Under the pieces are notes generated by a model. It saw only the letters and a list, made by a program, of their open reading frames with translations. It made no database searches and was not told the origin of the DNA. A DNA stretch of 64,000 bases from Photorhabdus sp. CRCIA-P01 (GTDB lineage: Bacteria; Pseudomonadota; Gammaproteobacteria; Enterobacterales; Enterobacteriaceae): NCBI RefSeq assembly GCF_003545805.1, contig NZ_NMQR01000009.1, forward strand, positions 1-64,000, in the 5' to 3' direction. A program made the position numbers and the translations under genes. This document shows positions 18,662-28,155 of this stretch, piece by piece. How positions within the stretch are numbered: position 1 is the stretch's first letter; each line of letters starts with the position of its first letter.

Positions 18662-19834
18662 ATGCAACTGCGTAAAACACTCTTGGTTGGTTTGGTGGCT
18701 TCCGTTCTGCTAGCCGGTTGTTCAAGTGAGCAAGACACAGTAACGATGTCACCATTGCCACAGGTCGAAAATCAATTTAACCCAAGCGAGGTTTGGGATA
18801 AATCCGTAGGTGATGGTGTAGGCCGTTATTATTCTCACTTGACGCCAACTTGGCAGGGCTCCGCTGTTTATGTTGCTGATCGTCATGGCATCGTTAAGGC
18901 GTTGGACATTGATAGTGGTAAAGAGATATGGTCGGTGAATCTGGCGGAAAAAGCGGGTTTCCTCTCTTCTCGTATACCGGCATTGCTCTCTGGTGGTTTG
19001 ACCGTTTCTGGGGATCATCTCTATGTAGGCACTGAACGTGCCAAAGTTATTGCATTGAATACCAAAGACGGCCAAGTTGCCTGGCAATCTGACGTTGCCG
19101 GTGAGGCGTTGTCGCGTCCTGTGGTGAGTGATGGTTTGGTGCTGATTCATACCAGCAATGGGATGTTGCAGGCATTGAGCGAGTCCGATGGTAAAGTGCA
19201 ATGGTCTGTTAATTTGGATACACCATCATTGTCATTACGTGGTGAATCGGCGCCTGCCGCGGCTTACGGTGCTGCCATCGTGGGGGGGGATAATGGTCGT
19301 GTCAACGCCGTCTTGATTTCTCAGGGGCAGTTGATTTGGCAACAACGTATTTCTCAGGTAACCAGTTCTACAGAAATTGGTCGTCTTAATGATGTTGATA
19401 CGACACCGGTTATTTCTGAGGGCGTGATATATGCAATAGCCTATAATGGTAATTTGGTGGCGCTTGATATGCGTTCAGGTCAAATCCTCTGGAAGCGCGA
19501 TTTGGGTTCAGTGAACGAGATGGTTGTTTCTGGTGATAATATCTATATTGTTGACCAAAACGATCGCGTTATGGGTCTGCGTCAAAATGATGGTGTCACT
19601 TTATGGACTCAGACAAAATTGCAACACCGTAATTTAACCGCGCCTGAAATGTATAATGGCTATCTGGTTGTCGGTGACAGTGAAGGTTATCTGCACTGGC
19701 TGAATATAGATGACGGTAAGTTTGTTGCTCAACATAAAGTTGATAGTTCCGGTTTAATGAGTCGTCCGGTTGTCGCCAGTGATAAATTGATGGTACAGGC
19801 GAAAGACGGTACGGTTTATCTGTTTACCCGTTGA
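18662..19834 (+). CDS. bamB: Outer-membrane assembly lipoprotein BamB
   Basis: A 390-residue lipoprotein with lipobox LLAGC (Cys about residue 20), followed by an eight-bladed beta-propeller of PQQ-like repeats, visible as recurrent segments such as VKALDIDSGKEIWSV, VIALNTKDGQVAWQS and LVALDMRSGQILWKR. BamB is part of the BAM complex that inserts beta-barrel proteins into the outer membrane. It follows yfgM by 14 nt, and a strong terminator lies between it and der. Confidence 0.96.
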   Translation: MQLRKTLLVGLVASVLLAGCSSEQDTVTMSPLPQVENQFNPSEVWDKSVGDGVGRYYSHLTPTWQGSAVYVADRHGIVKALDIDSGKEIWSVNLAEKAGFLSSRIPALLSGGLTVSGDHLYVGTERAKVIALNTKDGQVAWQSDVAGEALSRPVVSDGLVLIHTSNGMLQALSESDGKVQWSVNLDTPSLSLRGESAPAAAYGAAIVGGDNGRVNAVLISQGQLIWQQRISQVTSSTEIGRLNDVDTTPVISEGVIYAIAYNGNLVALDMRSGQILWKRDLGSVNEMVVSGDNIYIVDQNDRVMGLRQNDGVTLWTQTKLQHRNLTAPEMYNGYLVVGDSEGYLHWLNIDDGKFVAQHKVDSSGLMSRPVVASDKLMVQAKDGTVYLFTR

Positions 19835-19890
19835 GTTTTGCTTACTGCCTGTTTACCGGAAATATAGAGTAAAGCGTTAGTTATAATCCT

Positions 19891-19930
19891 ACGGCTCCTG
19901 AAAAGAACAGGAGCCGTTTCGTCTTTTTAG
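19891..19930 (+). terminator. Terminator after bamB
   Basis: Perfect 10-bp stem ACGGCTCCTG / CAGGAGCCGT with a 7-nt loop, followed by TTCGTCTTTTT. Confidence 0.92.
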
Positions 19931-19997
19931 TGTTTTGTTGCAGCTAACGATGAGTAGCAAAATACTGATTTCAAATTTAGTCATGAGGCATCAACAA

Positions 19998-21479
19998 ATG
20001 ACACCTATCGTCGCTCTGGTAGGGCGCCCAAATGTGGGTAAGTCCACATTATTTAACCGTTTAACCCGTACAAGAGATGCGCTGGTAGCGGATTTTCCAG
20101 GTCTGACTCGCGACCGCAAATATGGTCGAGCTGAGGTTGAAGGGCAGGAGTTTATTATCATTGATACCGGTGGTATCGATGGTACCGAAGAGGGTGTGGA
20201 AACCCATATGGCAGCTCAAGCTTTGATGGCGATTGAAGAGGCCGATATTGTTCTGTTCATGGTAGATGCTCGTGCCGGACTTATGCCAGCAGACCACGCG
20301 ATAGCAAAACATCTACGTGGTCGCGAAAAAGCGACTTTTTTGGTCGCGAATAAAACTGACGGTGTTGATATTGATACCGCTATTGCTGAATTTTATTCCC
20401 TCGGATTGGGGGATATCTATTCTATCGCTGCTTCTCATGGTCGTGGTGTCACCCAACTTATCGAACGAGTCCTGTTGCCTTTCTACGGTAAAGGTGATGA
20501 AGAAGTGGTTGAGTTGACTGAGGAAGAGGCCAACGCAGCTTATTGGGCAGAGCAGGAACAGAATGAAATTGAGATGGTGGAAGAGGAGGAGGATTTTGAT
20601 CCATCAACTCTGCCATTGAAATTAGCCATTGTCGGTAAGCCAAATGTGGGTAAGTCTACGTTGACTAACCGTATCTTGGGTGAAGAAAGGGTTGTGGTTT
20701 ACGACATGCCAGGCACTACCCGTGACAGCATTTATATTCCGATGGAGCGCGATGGCCGTGAATATATCCTTATCGATACCGCAGGGGTACGTAAGCGGGG
20801 TAAGATCTCTGAAACGATTGAAAAATTTTCAGTCATCAAAACCCTTCAAGCGATTGAAGATGCTAACGTTGTATTGTTGGTGATCGATGCGCGAGAAGGC
20901 ATTTCCGATCAAGATTTGTCATTATTGGGTTTTATTCTTAATAGCGGACGCTCGTTGGTCATTGCGGTCAATAAATGGGATGGCATGTCACAGGAAGATA
21001 AAGAGAGTGTGAAAGAGATGCTGGATTATCGTCTTGGTTTTGTTGATTTTGCCAGAGTACATTTTATTTCTGCTTTACATGGTAGTGGGGTGGGGAATCT
21101 GTTTGACTCGATTCTTGAGGCTTATGATTGCGCCACTCGTCGTGTTAATACTTCATTGCTAACCCGTATCATGCGTATGGCCGAAGAAGATCATCAACCG
21201 CCGATGATCCGTGGGCGCAGGGTAAAAATGAAATATGCCCATGCTGGTGGTTATAATCCACCAATTGTTGTGATCCACGGTAATCAGGTAACCGATTTGC
21301 CTGATTCCTATAAGCGTTATCTGATGAACTATTTCCGTCGATCTTTGAAAGTAATGGGGACGCCAATTCGGATTCAGTTTAAAGAGGGGGCAAATCCTTA
21401 TGCCGATAAACGTAATACGTTGACGCCAAATCAAATGCGCAAGCGTAAGCGTTTGATGGCGCATCTGAAAAAGCGTTAA
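19998..21479 (+). CDS. der: Ribosome-assembly GTPase Der (EngA)
   Basis: A 493-residue protein with two tandem GTPase domains required for 50S subunit maturation. The first domain has the P-loop [10 protein letters not shown] near residue 10 and the second has [10 protein letters not shown] after an acidic linker (EEEEDFDPS); NKTD- and NKWD-type G4 motifs are present in each. A C-terminal KH-like domain and a basic tail follow. The start at ATG 19998 lies about 9 nt after GAGG; an in-frame ATG at 19983 is possible but gives an unusual extension. It is next to bamB, as in other enterobacteria. Confidence 0.97.
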   Translation: MTPIVALVGRPNVGKSTLFNRLTRTRDALVADFPGLTRDRKYGRAEVEGQEFIIIDTGGIDGTEEGVETHMAAQALMAIEEADIVLFMVDARAGLMPADHAIAKHLRGREKATFLVANKTDGVDIDTAIAEFYSLGLGDIYSIAASHGRGVTQLIERVLLPFYGKGDEEVVELTEEEANAAYWAEQEQNEIEMVEEEEDFDPSTLPLKLAIVGKPNVGKSTLTNRILGEERVVVYDMPGTTRDSIYIPMERDGREYILIDTAGVRKRGKISETIEKFSVIKTLQAIEDANVVLLVIDAREGISDQDLSLLGFILNSGRSLVIAVNKWDGMSQEDKESVKEMLDYRLGFVDFARVHFISALHGSGVGNLFDSILEAYDCATRRVNTSLLTRIMRMAEEDHQPPMIRGRRVKMKYAHAGGYNPPIVVIHGNQVTDLPDSYKRYLMNYFRRSLKVMGTPIRIQFKEGANPYADKRNTLTPNQMRKRKRLMAHLKKR

Positions 21480-21493
21480 TGCTAAATTGTAAG

Positions 21494-21525
21494 AAAAAAG
21501 GGTGGTGATTAACCACCCTTGTTGT
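21494..21525. terminator. Bidirectional terminator between der and the emfourin-like gene
   Basis: Stem AAGGGTGGT / ACCACCCTT with a short loop and an A-run on its left side, giving TTTTTT on the minus strand and GTTGTTG on the plus strand. It serves the two converging genes; the stop codon of the minus-strand gene lies in the loop region. Confidence 0.85.
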
Positions 21526-21826
21526 TGTCATCCCATATCTGAGTAATGATTTCTGGTGCATCTGGCTCTGGAAGAGTGAAGTGGTATTCTTCATTTCCAT
21601 TGGCAATACTGAGCAGATAATACTGTTGATCAGGATAGGGTGATGGTGGCATGGAATCAGAAAAATCTTGTTCTATGGCTTGAAGAAATAACTGCTGTTG
21701 GTGCGGAGACAATGATTTTAAATTCACTGCTTTATCTTGGTTAAGGCTAGGTGTGGTGGTAAATCCTCCTTGTAGAGAAATTGTGATTTTACTATCAGTT
21801 GTGAGTTTGAGAGTTTTATTATTCAT
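21509..21826 (-). CDS. Emfourin-like inhibitor of M4 metalloprotease
   Basis: A 105-residue protein without a signal peptide. The segment ITISLQGGFTTTP followed by a helix with LSPHQQQLFLQAIEQ fits the layout of emfourin, the small slow-binding inhibitor encoded next to protealysin in Serratia proteamaculans (family pattern: a beta strand with GGF, then Leu-rich helix, then a second beta portion). The neighbouring upstream gene on the same strand is a protealysin-like protease, the same order as in the protealysin operon. Here a terminator-like hairpin lies in the 159-nt gap, so the two genes may not be fully co-transcribed. The assignment rests on context plus weak sequence resemblance. Confidence 0.75.
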   Translation of the reverse strand: MNNKTLKLTTDSKITISLQGGFTTTPSLNQDKAVNLKSLSPHQQQLFLQAIEQDFSDSMPPSPYPDQQYYLLSIANGNEEYHFTLPEPDAPEIITQIWDDNNKGG

Positions 21827-21949
21827 GATATACCAAATTTTTACGGTTATTTTTTAGGTCTCTTTAGTATAGCGTGAAATTCGTCGTTAACAATTTTGGC
21901 ATCTTCTATTAGATATATTTTTTACAATTTAGGTGTTACAAATAATAAA

Positions 21950-21976
21950 ATATCGCTGGCGTTAAACCAGCGATAT
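21950..21976 (-). terminator. Hairpin after the protealysin-like gene
   Basis: Perfect 10-bp stem ATATCGCTGG / CCAGCGATAT with a 7-nt loop, followed on the minus strand by TTTATTATTT. It lies just past the protease stop and before the inhibitor gene, so it may limit read-through into the inhibitor. Confidence 0.8.
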
Positions 21977-21985
21977 ATTTATAGA

Positions 21986-23098
21986 TTAATCTTTAGTTTT
22001 GTCTTTATCGCTTCCTGTATCGTCCTTGTCGCCGCCCTTATCGTCTTTATCTTCTTTCACTTTAACGCCTACTTCTTGCCAGCTATCAATTGTCGCTTTT
22101 TCAATATCCTCATCAAATAACTCACGAGCATGTTTAATTGTTAATTTAGCGAAGGATACGAAGTTAGCATCACGTGCAAGATCTTTATCCAACAATGTGT
22201 TGTACCATATTTTTCCTGCTTTCTCCCAGGAATATCCACCTAATTTTGTCGCCAGATTATAGAAGGCTTTATTAGGAATACCTGAATTAATATGGACTCC
22301 ACCATTGTCTCTATAAATCGGCAGATCTTTATAATCATCCATATGACCAGGCTGCGGATCTTTACCGAGCGTTTCATCATCATATGCGCTGCCGGGGTTT
22401 TTCATTGAACGAATCCCTACACCTTTAATATCTTTGCCCAGTAACCCACTACCTATAATCCAATCTGCTTCGTCAGCTTTTTGTTTCAGATAATGTTGTT
22501 TTACCAGTGAGCCAAAAACATCCGCTATTGATTCATTTAATGCTCCAGACTGGAAGAAATAGACCAGATCCGCTGTTTTCTCAATAACGCCATGAGATAA
22601 TTCATGGCCGATCACATCAATAGATGTCGTGAAATCATTGAAGGTTTTGCCATCTCCGTCGCCAAATACCATTTGTCCGCTGCCCCAGAATGCATTCATA
22701 TATTCTTCGCCATAATGCACAGTGGCAATCAATTTCATTCCTTTATCATCTAATGAATTACGATTAAAAACTTCTTTATAGAAATTGTAAGTTGCTTCTA
22801 AATATATATATGCGTTATCAACTGATTTATCTCCGTTATCTGGATCTCCTTCATCTCGTACTAATTTTCCTGGCAACTTACGTTTATTTTCTGCATCGTG
22901 AATAGAACGATGTATAGTAGTGTTAGTAACCTTATCATCAGAATCATCGGAAGATGTGTTAATAACACTGTCCAACATTAAACTCTTAGTATGATTTAAT
23001 GTCATTAATACTTTCTTCTTTTCGTTATCATTATTATAAATATTTTGAAGAATGTACGGCGGTATTAAGCCTCTGTAGTTATTGTTTTGTATTTGCAT
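21986..23098 (-). CDS. prtS: Protealysin-like M4 (thermolysin-family) metalloprotease
   Basis: A 370-residue protease precursor without a classical signal peptide. The short N-terminal propeptide carries the protealysin-type PPYIL motif (residues 13-17). The catalytic zinc site is HELSH (H165, E166, H169), with the third ligand Glu189 in NESIADVFG and the catalytic His at 269 in GGVHINSG. A C-terminal tail of about 25 residues is almost entirely Lys, Asp and Gly (KEDKDDKGGDKDD and similar) and is not part of the usual fold. PrtS of Photorhabdus is an M4 protease linked to insect melanisation; protealysins of related bacteria act on cytoskeletal and regulatory targets. The start follows AGGAGAT by 7 nt. 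It precedes an emfourin-like inhibitor gene. Confidence 0.92.
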   Translation of the reverse strand: MQIQNNNYRGLIPPYILQNIYNNDNEKKKVLMTLNHTKSLMLDSVINTSSDDSDDKVTNTTIHRSIHDAENKRKLPGKLVRDEGDPDNGDKSVDNAYIYLEATYNFYKEVFNRNSLDDKGMKLIATVHYGEEYMNAFWGSGQMVFGDGDGKTFNDFTTSIDVIGHELSHGVIEKTADLVYFFQSGALNESIADVFGSLVKQHYLKQKADEADWIIGSGLLGKDIKGVGIRSMKNPGSAYDDETLGKDPQPGHMDDYKDLPIYRDNGGVHINSGIPNKAFYNLATKLGGYSWEKAGKIWYNTLLDKDLARDANFVSFAKLTIKHARELFDEDIEKATIDSWQEVGVKVKEDKDDKGGDKDDTGSDKDKTKD

Positions 23099-23288
23099 AA
23101 AATATCTCCTGGAATAAATTTTTAGTTTTAATTAGAGGTACTCTTTAAGTACGGATTCATATTAAACACGTTTCCAGCAGATAGTCATCAGGGCCAACCT
23201 GCTTCTTTTGTGTTAAGGGGTTGTTAACAAATTGTTAAGTTTTTTTATGTGAGGGATTCTTACATTGGTTGTAATAAAAATATAAATA

Positions 23289-23319
23289 GTTAGGAATAGT
23301 TTTTTATAATATTCCTAAC
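23289..23319 (-). terminator. Hairpin after hemF
   Basis: Perfect 10-bp inverted repeat GTTAGGAATA / TATTCCTAAC with an 11-nt T-rich loop just past the hemF stop; the trailing tract on the minus strand is TATTTATA rather than pure T. Confidence 0.55.
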
Positions 23320-23330
23320 ATGATAGAAAA

Positions 23331-24239
23331 TCATATCCAGTTTTTTGCTGGTAGAAAGTCGGTATATAAAGCGGCTTCCGCAGATCTTGGTTCAGGGTGA
23401 TAATCATATTCCCAGCGTACTAATGGTGGCATGGACATTAAGATAGATTCTGTTCGTCCCCCGCTTTGTAATCCAAATAGGGTTCCCCTGTCCCAAACGA
23501 GGTTAAATTCTACATAGCGACCACGGCGATATAATTGAAATTGCCGTTCACGTTCACCCCATAATATCTCCCTCCTTTTTTCCACAATAGGTAGATAGGC
23601 AGAAAGGAAACCTTTACCTATATCTTGAGTGAAATTAAAACAATGTTCAAAGTCAGGTGTACTTAAGTCGTCATAGAATAAGCCACCAATTCCACGGGCT
23701 TCGTTACGATGTTTAATATAGAAGTAATTATCACACCATTCTTTATATTTTGGGTAAACATTTTCTCCATAGGGTCGACATATATTTCGGGCGGTGGTGT
23801 GCCAATGAATAGCATCTTCCTTAAAACCATAATAAGGTGTTAAATCAAAACCCCCACCGAACCACCATACTGGCGCTTCACCTTCTTTTTCTGCAATAAA
23901 GAACCGAACATTAGCATGGCTGGTTGGTATATAGGGATTCAAAGGGTGAATAACTAGAGAGACGCCCATTGCCTGATAATGACGACCGACCAGTTCAGGA
24001 CGGTGAGCTGTTGCTGATAAAGGAAGCATATCTCCTGATACATGAGAAAAATTAGCGCCTGCTTGTTCGAATATCGTGCCTTCTTTCATAATTCGACTAC
24101 GGCCTCCGCCACCTTCTTCTCGTTGCCAGCACTGCTCAGTAAATTTCGCTTTGCCATCTGTCTGTTCCAGTTGTTGGCAAATTTCATTCTGTAATGAAAG
24201 GAAAAAAGATTTAATCTGATTAATGTTTGGTGTATTCAT
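23331..24239 (-). CDS. hemF: Oxygen-dependent coproporphyrinogen III oxidase
   Basis: A 302-residue cytosolic enzyme that oxidatively decarboxylates coproporphyrinogen III to protoporphyrinogen IX in heme synthesis. Family landmarks include RGGGGRS-like [26 protein letters not shown] and the C-terminal [13 protein letters not shown]. Length matches the enterobacterial protein (about 300). It is divergent from ypeA, as in E. coli where these genes are close neighbours. Confidence 0.97.
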   Translation of the reverse strand: MNTPNINQIKSFFLSLQNEICQQLEQTDGKAKFTEQCWQREEGGGGRSRIMKEGTIFEQAGANFSHVSGDMLPLSATAHRPELVGRHYQAMGVSLVIHPLNPYIPTSHANVRFFIAEKEGEAPVWWFGGGFDLTPYYGFKEDAIHWHTTARNICRPYGENVYPKYKEWCDNYFYIKHRNEARGIGGLFYDDLSTPDFEHCFNFTQDIGKGFLSAYLPIVEKRREILWGERERQFQLYRRGRYVEFNLVWDRGTLFGLQSGGRTESILMSMPPLVRWEYDYHPEPRSAEAALYTDFLPAKNWI

Positions 24240-24389
24240 GATTCTTTTCCCATTATGATGTGGTGAGCGCTATATTATAGCTATTAGTGGAAGAGAATAG
24301 TGGAAGAGAACGCATTTTCGTATTGATTCCGGTGTTAAAGCGGAGATAATGAGAAAATAGTTATTTCAATAAAAACAGGTTGGTTAGGG

Positions 24390-24821
24390 ATGGAAATTCG
24401 GGTATTTCGACAAGATGATTTTGAAGAAGTGATCACCTTATGGGAACGCTGCGATTTACTTAATCCTGGTGTTGATCCGGAAGTGGATATCGAGCGTAAA
24501 TTGACGCATGATCCTGACCTGTTTTTAGTCGCAGAAGTGGTTGGTGAAGTGGTTGGGACGATTATGGGTGGTTATGATGGTCATCGTGGTTCAGCTTATT
24601 ATTTGGGTGTTCATCCTGAATTTCGCGGTAGGGGAATTGCGAATGCATTAATTGCCCGGTTGGAGAAGAAATTGATTGCCCGTGGCTGCCCAAAAATAGT
24701 TCTTATTGTTCCTGAAGATAATGATGCCACTATCTATATGTGTGAAAAACTGGAATATGAGGATCGTCATCAAGAGAGCGTTATTTTTAGTAAGCGTTTG
24801 ATTGTTGATCAGGAATATTGA
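24390..24821 (+). CDS. ypeA: GNAT-family acetyltransferase YpeA
   Basis: A 143-residue GCN5-related N-acetyltransferase. The acetyl-CoA binding motif A reads [19 protein letters not shown] (R/Q-x-x-G-x-G/A), preceded by the beta-4 strand YYLGV. The N-terminus [15 protein letters not shown] is characteristic of enterobacterial YpeA. The acetylated substrate is not established. It is divergent from hemF, the conserved arrangement. Confidence 0.93.
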   Translation: MEIRVFRQDDFEEVITLWERCDLLNPGVDPEVDIERKLTHDPDLFLVAEVVGEVVGTIMGGYDGHRGSAYYLGVHPEFRGRGIANALIARLEKKLIARGCPKIVLIVPEDNDATIYMCEKLEYEDRHQESVIFSKRLIVDQEY

Positions 24822-24830
24822 GTTCAGATA

Positions 24831-24859
24831 TGGCTGAGTGAAAGAATACCACTCAGCCA
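24831..24859. terminator. Inverted repeat between ypeA and the ygiW-like gene
   Basis: Perfect 10-bp stem TGGCTGAGTG / CACTCAGCCA with a 9-nt loop between two convergent genes. It lacks a T-run on either strand, so termination is only inferred from position. Confidence 0.5.
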
Positions 24860-24866
24860 CAAGGCA

Positions 24867-25286
24867 TTAGTTCAATTTGGTGACTTTTTTTACATCAACA
24901 GTCATACCATTCCATTCTTTATCGACTTCACCTTCAAGACGGATTCTATCTTGAGGTGTTATCGTTTGACCATTCCAGTATTTATGATCAACTTCGACTT
25001 CAACAATTCCTGCATTATCGCGGAATATGAAGTGATCACTGTGGATACGGGATTCAATATGTCCTTCCAGAACGACCCAACTGTCATCTCTCATATTTTT
25101 AACTTGTTGGGTGGTGGAAACTCTTGCATTGTGATCGACAAAACCACCTTGTGGTGGTGCTTGGACGGGAGGCTGTGCTGAATCGGGACCAGAAAAACCA
25201 CCAAATTGCGTCTGTGAGATTTGAGCCATTGACGGCATACTGAACAAAGTAATCAAGGCGGTGGTTATAAATATTTTTTTCATCAT
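24867..25286 (-). CDS. YgiW/YdeI-family periplasmic OB-fold (BOF) stress protein
   Basis: A 139-residue secreted protein: signal peptide ending SMPSMA, then a Gly/Pro/Gln-rich spacer, then a BOF-type OB-fold (WVVLEGHIESRIHSDHFIF, VEVEVDHKYWNGQ, RIRLEGEVDKEWNG). Members of this family (YgiW/VisP, YdeI) are periplasmic proteins tied to peroxide, cadmium and antimicrobial peptide tolerance. MMKK gives two possible starts, 25286 or 25283. Which paralogue it corresponds to cannot be decided, so no symbol is given. Confidence 0.9.
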   Translation of the reverse strand: MMKKIFITTALITLFSMPSMAQISQTQFGGFSGPDSAQPPVQAPPQGGFVDHNARVSTTQQVKNMRDDSWVVLEGHIESRIHSDHFIFRDNAGIVEVEVDHKYWNGQTITPQDRIRLEGEVDKEWNGMTVDVKKVTKLN

Positions 25287-25457
25287 AGTGACCTTACTAA
25301 TAGTAATGACTTTTAGGGGGGAGTAATGATACCGCTAAGCTGTATTTTATCAATAAAATATTCATCTAAAGTAATTAATTTAAACATTCTCTGAAACTAA
25401 CAATCAGATGTGATGTCTCAGTGCCTATCTCTGTATTGAGTCATAAGGGAACCCGTT

Positions 25458-26066
25458 ATGCAGAAGTATACTTTAACTAACATGTTGTCAGGATTACGTT
25501 TTATTACAATAAGTGGTGCATTGTTACTGGCCGGTTGTATGGGTTCATCGGGTCTTTCATGGTCGGATTTGTCTCCTTTTAGCTGGTTTGGCAGCCCTTT
25601 AAAAATCTCAGATCAGGGTGTGGGAGAAATAAATGGTCTGACAGCAATGAATAAAGACACAATAGAGAAGGGGTTGGATAGAAAGTACCACTTACGCAGT
25701 GGCATGGAAACAAAAAATGGTCAATTGGTGACAGTATTTCAAGCAATGGATGGTGATCAATTGAAGATTGCGTTATTTGGTCAGGCCGATGGAAAAGTCA
25801 GTCGCATTGAAGTGTTGGATGAAAATATTGAAACCGTCTGGAGAACAAAGGTCGGCATGCCATTTTCGGCACTTTATGGCAAAGCATTTGATGTTTGTCG
25901 AAATACGGTGAGTGAGTCAGAGAAGAGCGCTATTGTTTGCGTATCCCCCCAGAGCAAACATGTCAGTTATCTGTTTACCGGTAATTGGAATGGCCCTGAA
26001 GGTTTGATTCCTTCTGATGATGTACTGAAAAATTGGAAAGTGGAACGTATCGTCTGGAAACGATGA
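25458..26066 (+). CDS. yfeY: RpoE-regulated lipoprotein YfeY (DUF1131)
   Basis: A 202-residue lipoprotein with lipobox LLLAGC (Cys about residue 27). The mature part contains the DUF1131 pattern (ISDQGVGEINGLTAMNKDTI, SRIEVLDENI, WRTKVGMPFSALYGKAF). In E. coli yfeY belongs to the sigma-E regulon and has no defined biochemical role. Position a short way upstream of the cys operon agrees with the enterobacterial map. A terminator follows. Confidence 0.88.
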   Translation: MQKYTLTNMLSGLRFITISGALLLAGCMGSSGLSWSDLSPFSWFGSPLKISDQGVGEINGLTAMNKDTIEKGLDRKYHLRSGMETKNGQLVTVFQAMDGDQLKIALFGQADGKVSRIEVLDENIETVWRTKVGMPFSALYGKAFDVCRNTVSESEKSAIVCVSPQSKHVSYLFTGNWNGPEGLIPSDDVLKNWKVERIVWKR

Positions 26067-26121
26067 GAGTTTCTGATTAAAAACATAAACTGAGCCGGTT
26101 TGGTGAATTTAATGTTCCTTT

Positions 26122-26149
26122 TGCGGAGCCGTAACAGGCCCGCATTTTT
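26122..26149 (+). terminator. Terminator after yfeY
   Basis: Stem TGCGGAGCC / GGCCCGCA (8 pairs, one bulged A) with loop GTAACA, followed by TTTTTCATTT. Confidence 0.75.
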
Positions 26150-26299
26150 CATTTAATATTTCTGTCAGCTTATTGCGTTTCATACTTTCTAAGTGCAATT
26201 TGGTATATTAAACGGTGATAGTTATCTACCTTGTTATAAATAAACTGGATACATTAGTCACTGGCGCGTTATTTGATGAAATAACGGATAAGGTGAGAA

Positions 26300-27322
26300 A
26301 TGAAAAAGTATTCAATAAAAAATACGATACTAAACGGACTGGTGGTAGTAACTTTATTAGGCAGCAGTCATGCCTTTGCTGTAGAGCTGTTAAACAGCTC
26401 TTATGATGTTGCGCGTGAGCTATTTTCCGCACTGAATCCTGAATTTGAAAAACAGTGGAATGAGCAGTATCCACAAGATAAGTTGATAATCAAACAATCC
26501 CACGCCGGCTCCTCCAAACAAGCACTGGCAATTCTTCAAGGATTGCGGGCTGATGTGGTGACTTACAATCAGGTAACGGATGTGCAAATTTTGCATGATC
26601 GTGGCAATCTGCTCTCGGCTGATTGGCAGAACCGCCTGCCAAATAGCAGTTCACCTTACTATTCCACGATGGCGTTTCTCGTGCGTAAAGGTAACCCCAA
26701 AGATATTCATAATTGGGATGACTTAGTGCGTCAGGATGTCAAATTAGTCTTGCCAAATCCTAAAACCTCCGGTAATGGCCGTTATGCTTATTTGGCCGCC
26801 TGGGGGGTTATTCAACAGGAAAAGGGTGGAGATCAGGGTAAAACTCGCGAATGGATGAAACATTTCCTGAAAAATGTCGCTGTGTTTGATACTGGCGGTC
26901 GCGGTGCAACAACGTCATTTATTGAACGTGGCTTAGGTGATGTGCTGATCAGTTTCGAATCTGAAGTTAATAATATTCGCAAGCAGTATGGTGATGACAA
27001 ATATGAAGTGATCGTTCCACCGGTAGGTATTCTGGCAGAATTCCCCGTGGCTTGGATTGATAAGCATATTGTGAAAAACGGTACAGAGAAAGTGGCTAAA
27101 GCTTATCTGAATTATCTTTATAGCCCACAGGCACAGCAGATCATTACCCGCTTTAATTATCGTGTCAGTAATAAAGACGTGATGGCTCAACAGAGAGCCC
27201 GTTTTCCAGAAACTAAGTTGTTTCGATTGGAAGATCAATTTGGTGGTTGGCCTCAAGTGATGAAAACTCACTTCAATACTGGCGGTATACTAGATCAATT
27301 GCTGGCCGAGGGGCATAAGTAA
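26300..27322 (+). CDS. cysP: Thiosulfate/sulfate-binding periplasmic protein CysP
   Basis: A 340-residue periplasmic binding protein: signal peptide ending HAFA, then [15 protein letters not shown], the standard N-terminus of mature CysP/Sbp proteins. It delivers thiosulfate and sulfate to the CysTWA ABC importer. The start follows AAGGTGAG. Its stop overlaps the cysT start (TAATG), and the five genes cysPTWAM are collinear, so translation is probably coupled. CysB control is expected from the family, but I did not identify a site. Confidence 0.96.
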   Translation: MKKYSIKNTILNGLVVVTLLGSSHAFAVELLNSSYDVARELFSALNPEFEKQWNEQYPQDKLIIKQSHAGSSKQALAILQGLRADVVTYNQVTDVQILHDRGNLLSADWQNRLPNSSSPYYSTMAFLVRKGNPKDIHNWDDLVRQDVKLVLPNPKTSGNGRYAYLAAWGVIQQEKGGDQGKTREWMKHFLKNVAVFDTGGRGATTSFIERGLGDVLISFESEVNNIRKQYGDDKYEVIVPPVGILAEFPVAWIDKHIVKNGTEKVAKAYLNYLYSPQAQQIITRFNYRVSNKDVMAQQRARFPETKLFRLEDQFGGWPQVMKTHFNTGGILDQLLAEGHK

Positions 27323-28155
27323 TGTTTTCGAGATCCAGTAAGCGAGTATTGCCTGGTTTTGGGTTGAGCTTAGGCAGTAGTTTGTTCTATACCTGCTTGA
27401 TTTTATTGTTACCCCTGAGTGCATTAGTTGTGCAGCTTTCCAGTATGACCTGGGAACAGTATTGGCAGGTGATTGCTAATCCCCAAGTTGTAGCGGCTTA
27501 TAAAGTGACATTGCTGGCAGCAGCGGTTGCCAGCTTGTTTAATGCGGTGTTTGGTATGCTGATGGCATGGGTTTTAACTCGCTATCGTTTCCCTGGCCGT
27601 AGCTTATTGGATGGTTTGATGGATCTCCCTTTTGCGTTACCTACTGCGGTAGCGGGATTGACATTGGCAACGCTATTCTCTGTGAGTGGTTGGTATGGCT
27701 CTTTGCTTGGGCACTTTGATGTGAAAGTCGTGAATACTTGGTTGGGTATTGCGGTAGCGATGGCATTTACAAGCCTGCCATTTGTAGTGCGAACGATTCA
27801 GCCGGTACTTGAAGAGCTAGGGCCAGAATATGAAGAAGCAGCTCAAACATTAGGTGCTAATCGTTGGCAAACTTTCTGGCGGGTTGTATTGCCAGAATTA
27901 TCTCCGGCTTTAATTGCGGGCACGGCACTCTCTTTTACCCGCAGCTTGGGGGAGTTTGGTGCAGTGATCTTTATTGCCGGTAACATTGCATGGCAAACAG
28001 AAGTGGTATCGCTGATGATTTTCATCCGTTTACAGGAGTTTGATTACCCCGCAGCCAGTGCCATCGCATCAGTTATATTGGCAATATCTCTGATATTACT
28101 CTTTAGCATTAATACTCTGCAAAGCCGCTTTGGTAAACGGATTGGGGGGCATTAA
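27322..28155 (+). CDS. cysT: Sulfate/thiosulfate ABC transporter permease CysT (CysU)
   Basis: A 277-residue inner-membrane permease with about six transmembrane segments and the cytoplasmic EAA loop (EEAAQTLGANRWQTFWRVVLP) that contacts the ATPase CysA. It pairs with CysW to form the channel. It overlaps cysP by 1 nt and cysW by 1 nt (TAATG at both junctions). Confidence 0.96.
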   Translation: MFSRSSKRVLPGFGLSLGSSLFYTCLILLLPLSALVVQLSSMTWEQYWQVIANPQVVAAYKVTLLAAAVASLFNAVFGMLMAWVLTRYRFPGRSLLDGLMDLPFALPTAVAGLTLATLFSVSGWYGSLLGHFDVKVVNTWLGIAVAMAFTSLPFVVRTIQPVLEELGPEYEEAAQTLGANRWQTFWRVVLPELSPALIAGTALSFTRSLGEFGAVIFIAGNIAWQTEVVSLMIFIRLQEFDYPAASAIASVILAISLILLFSINTLQSRFGKRIGGH

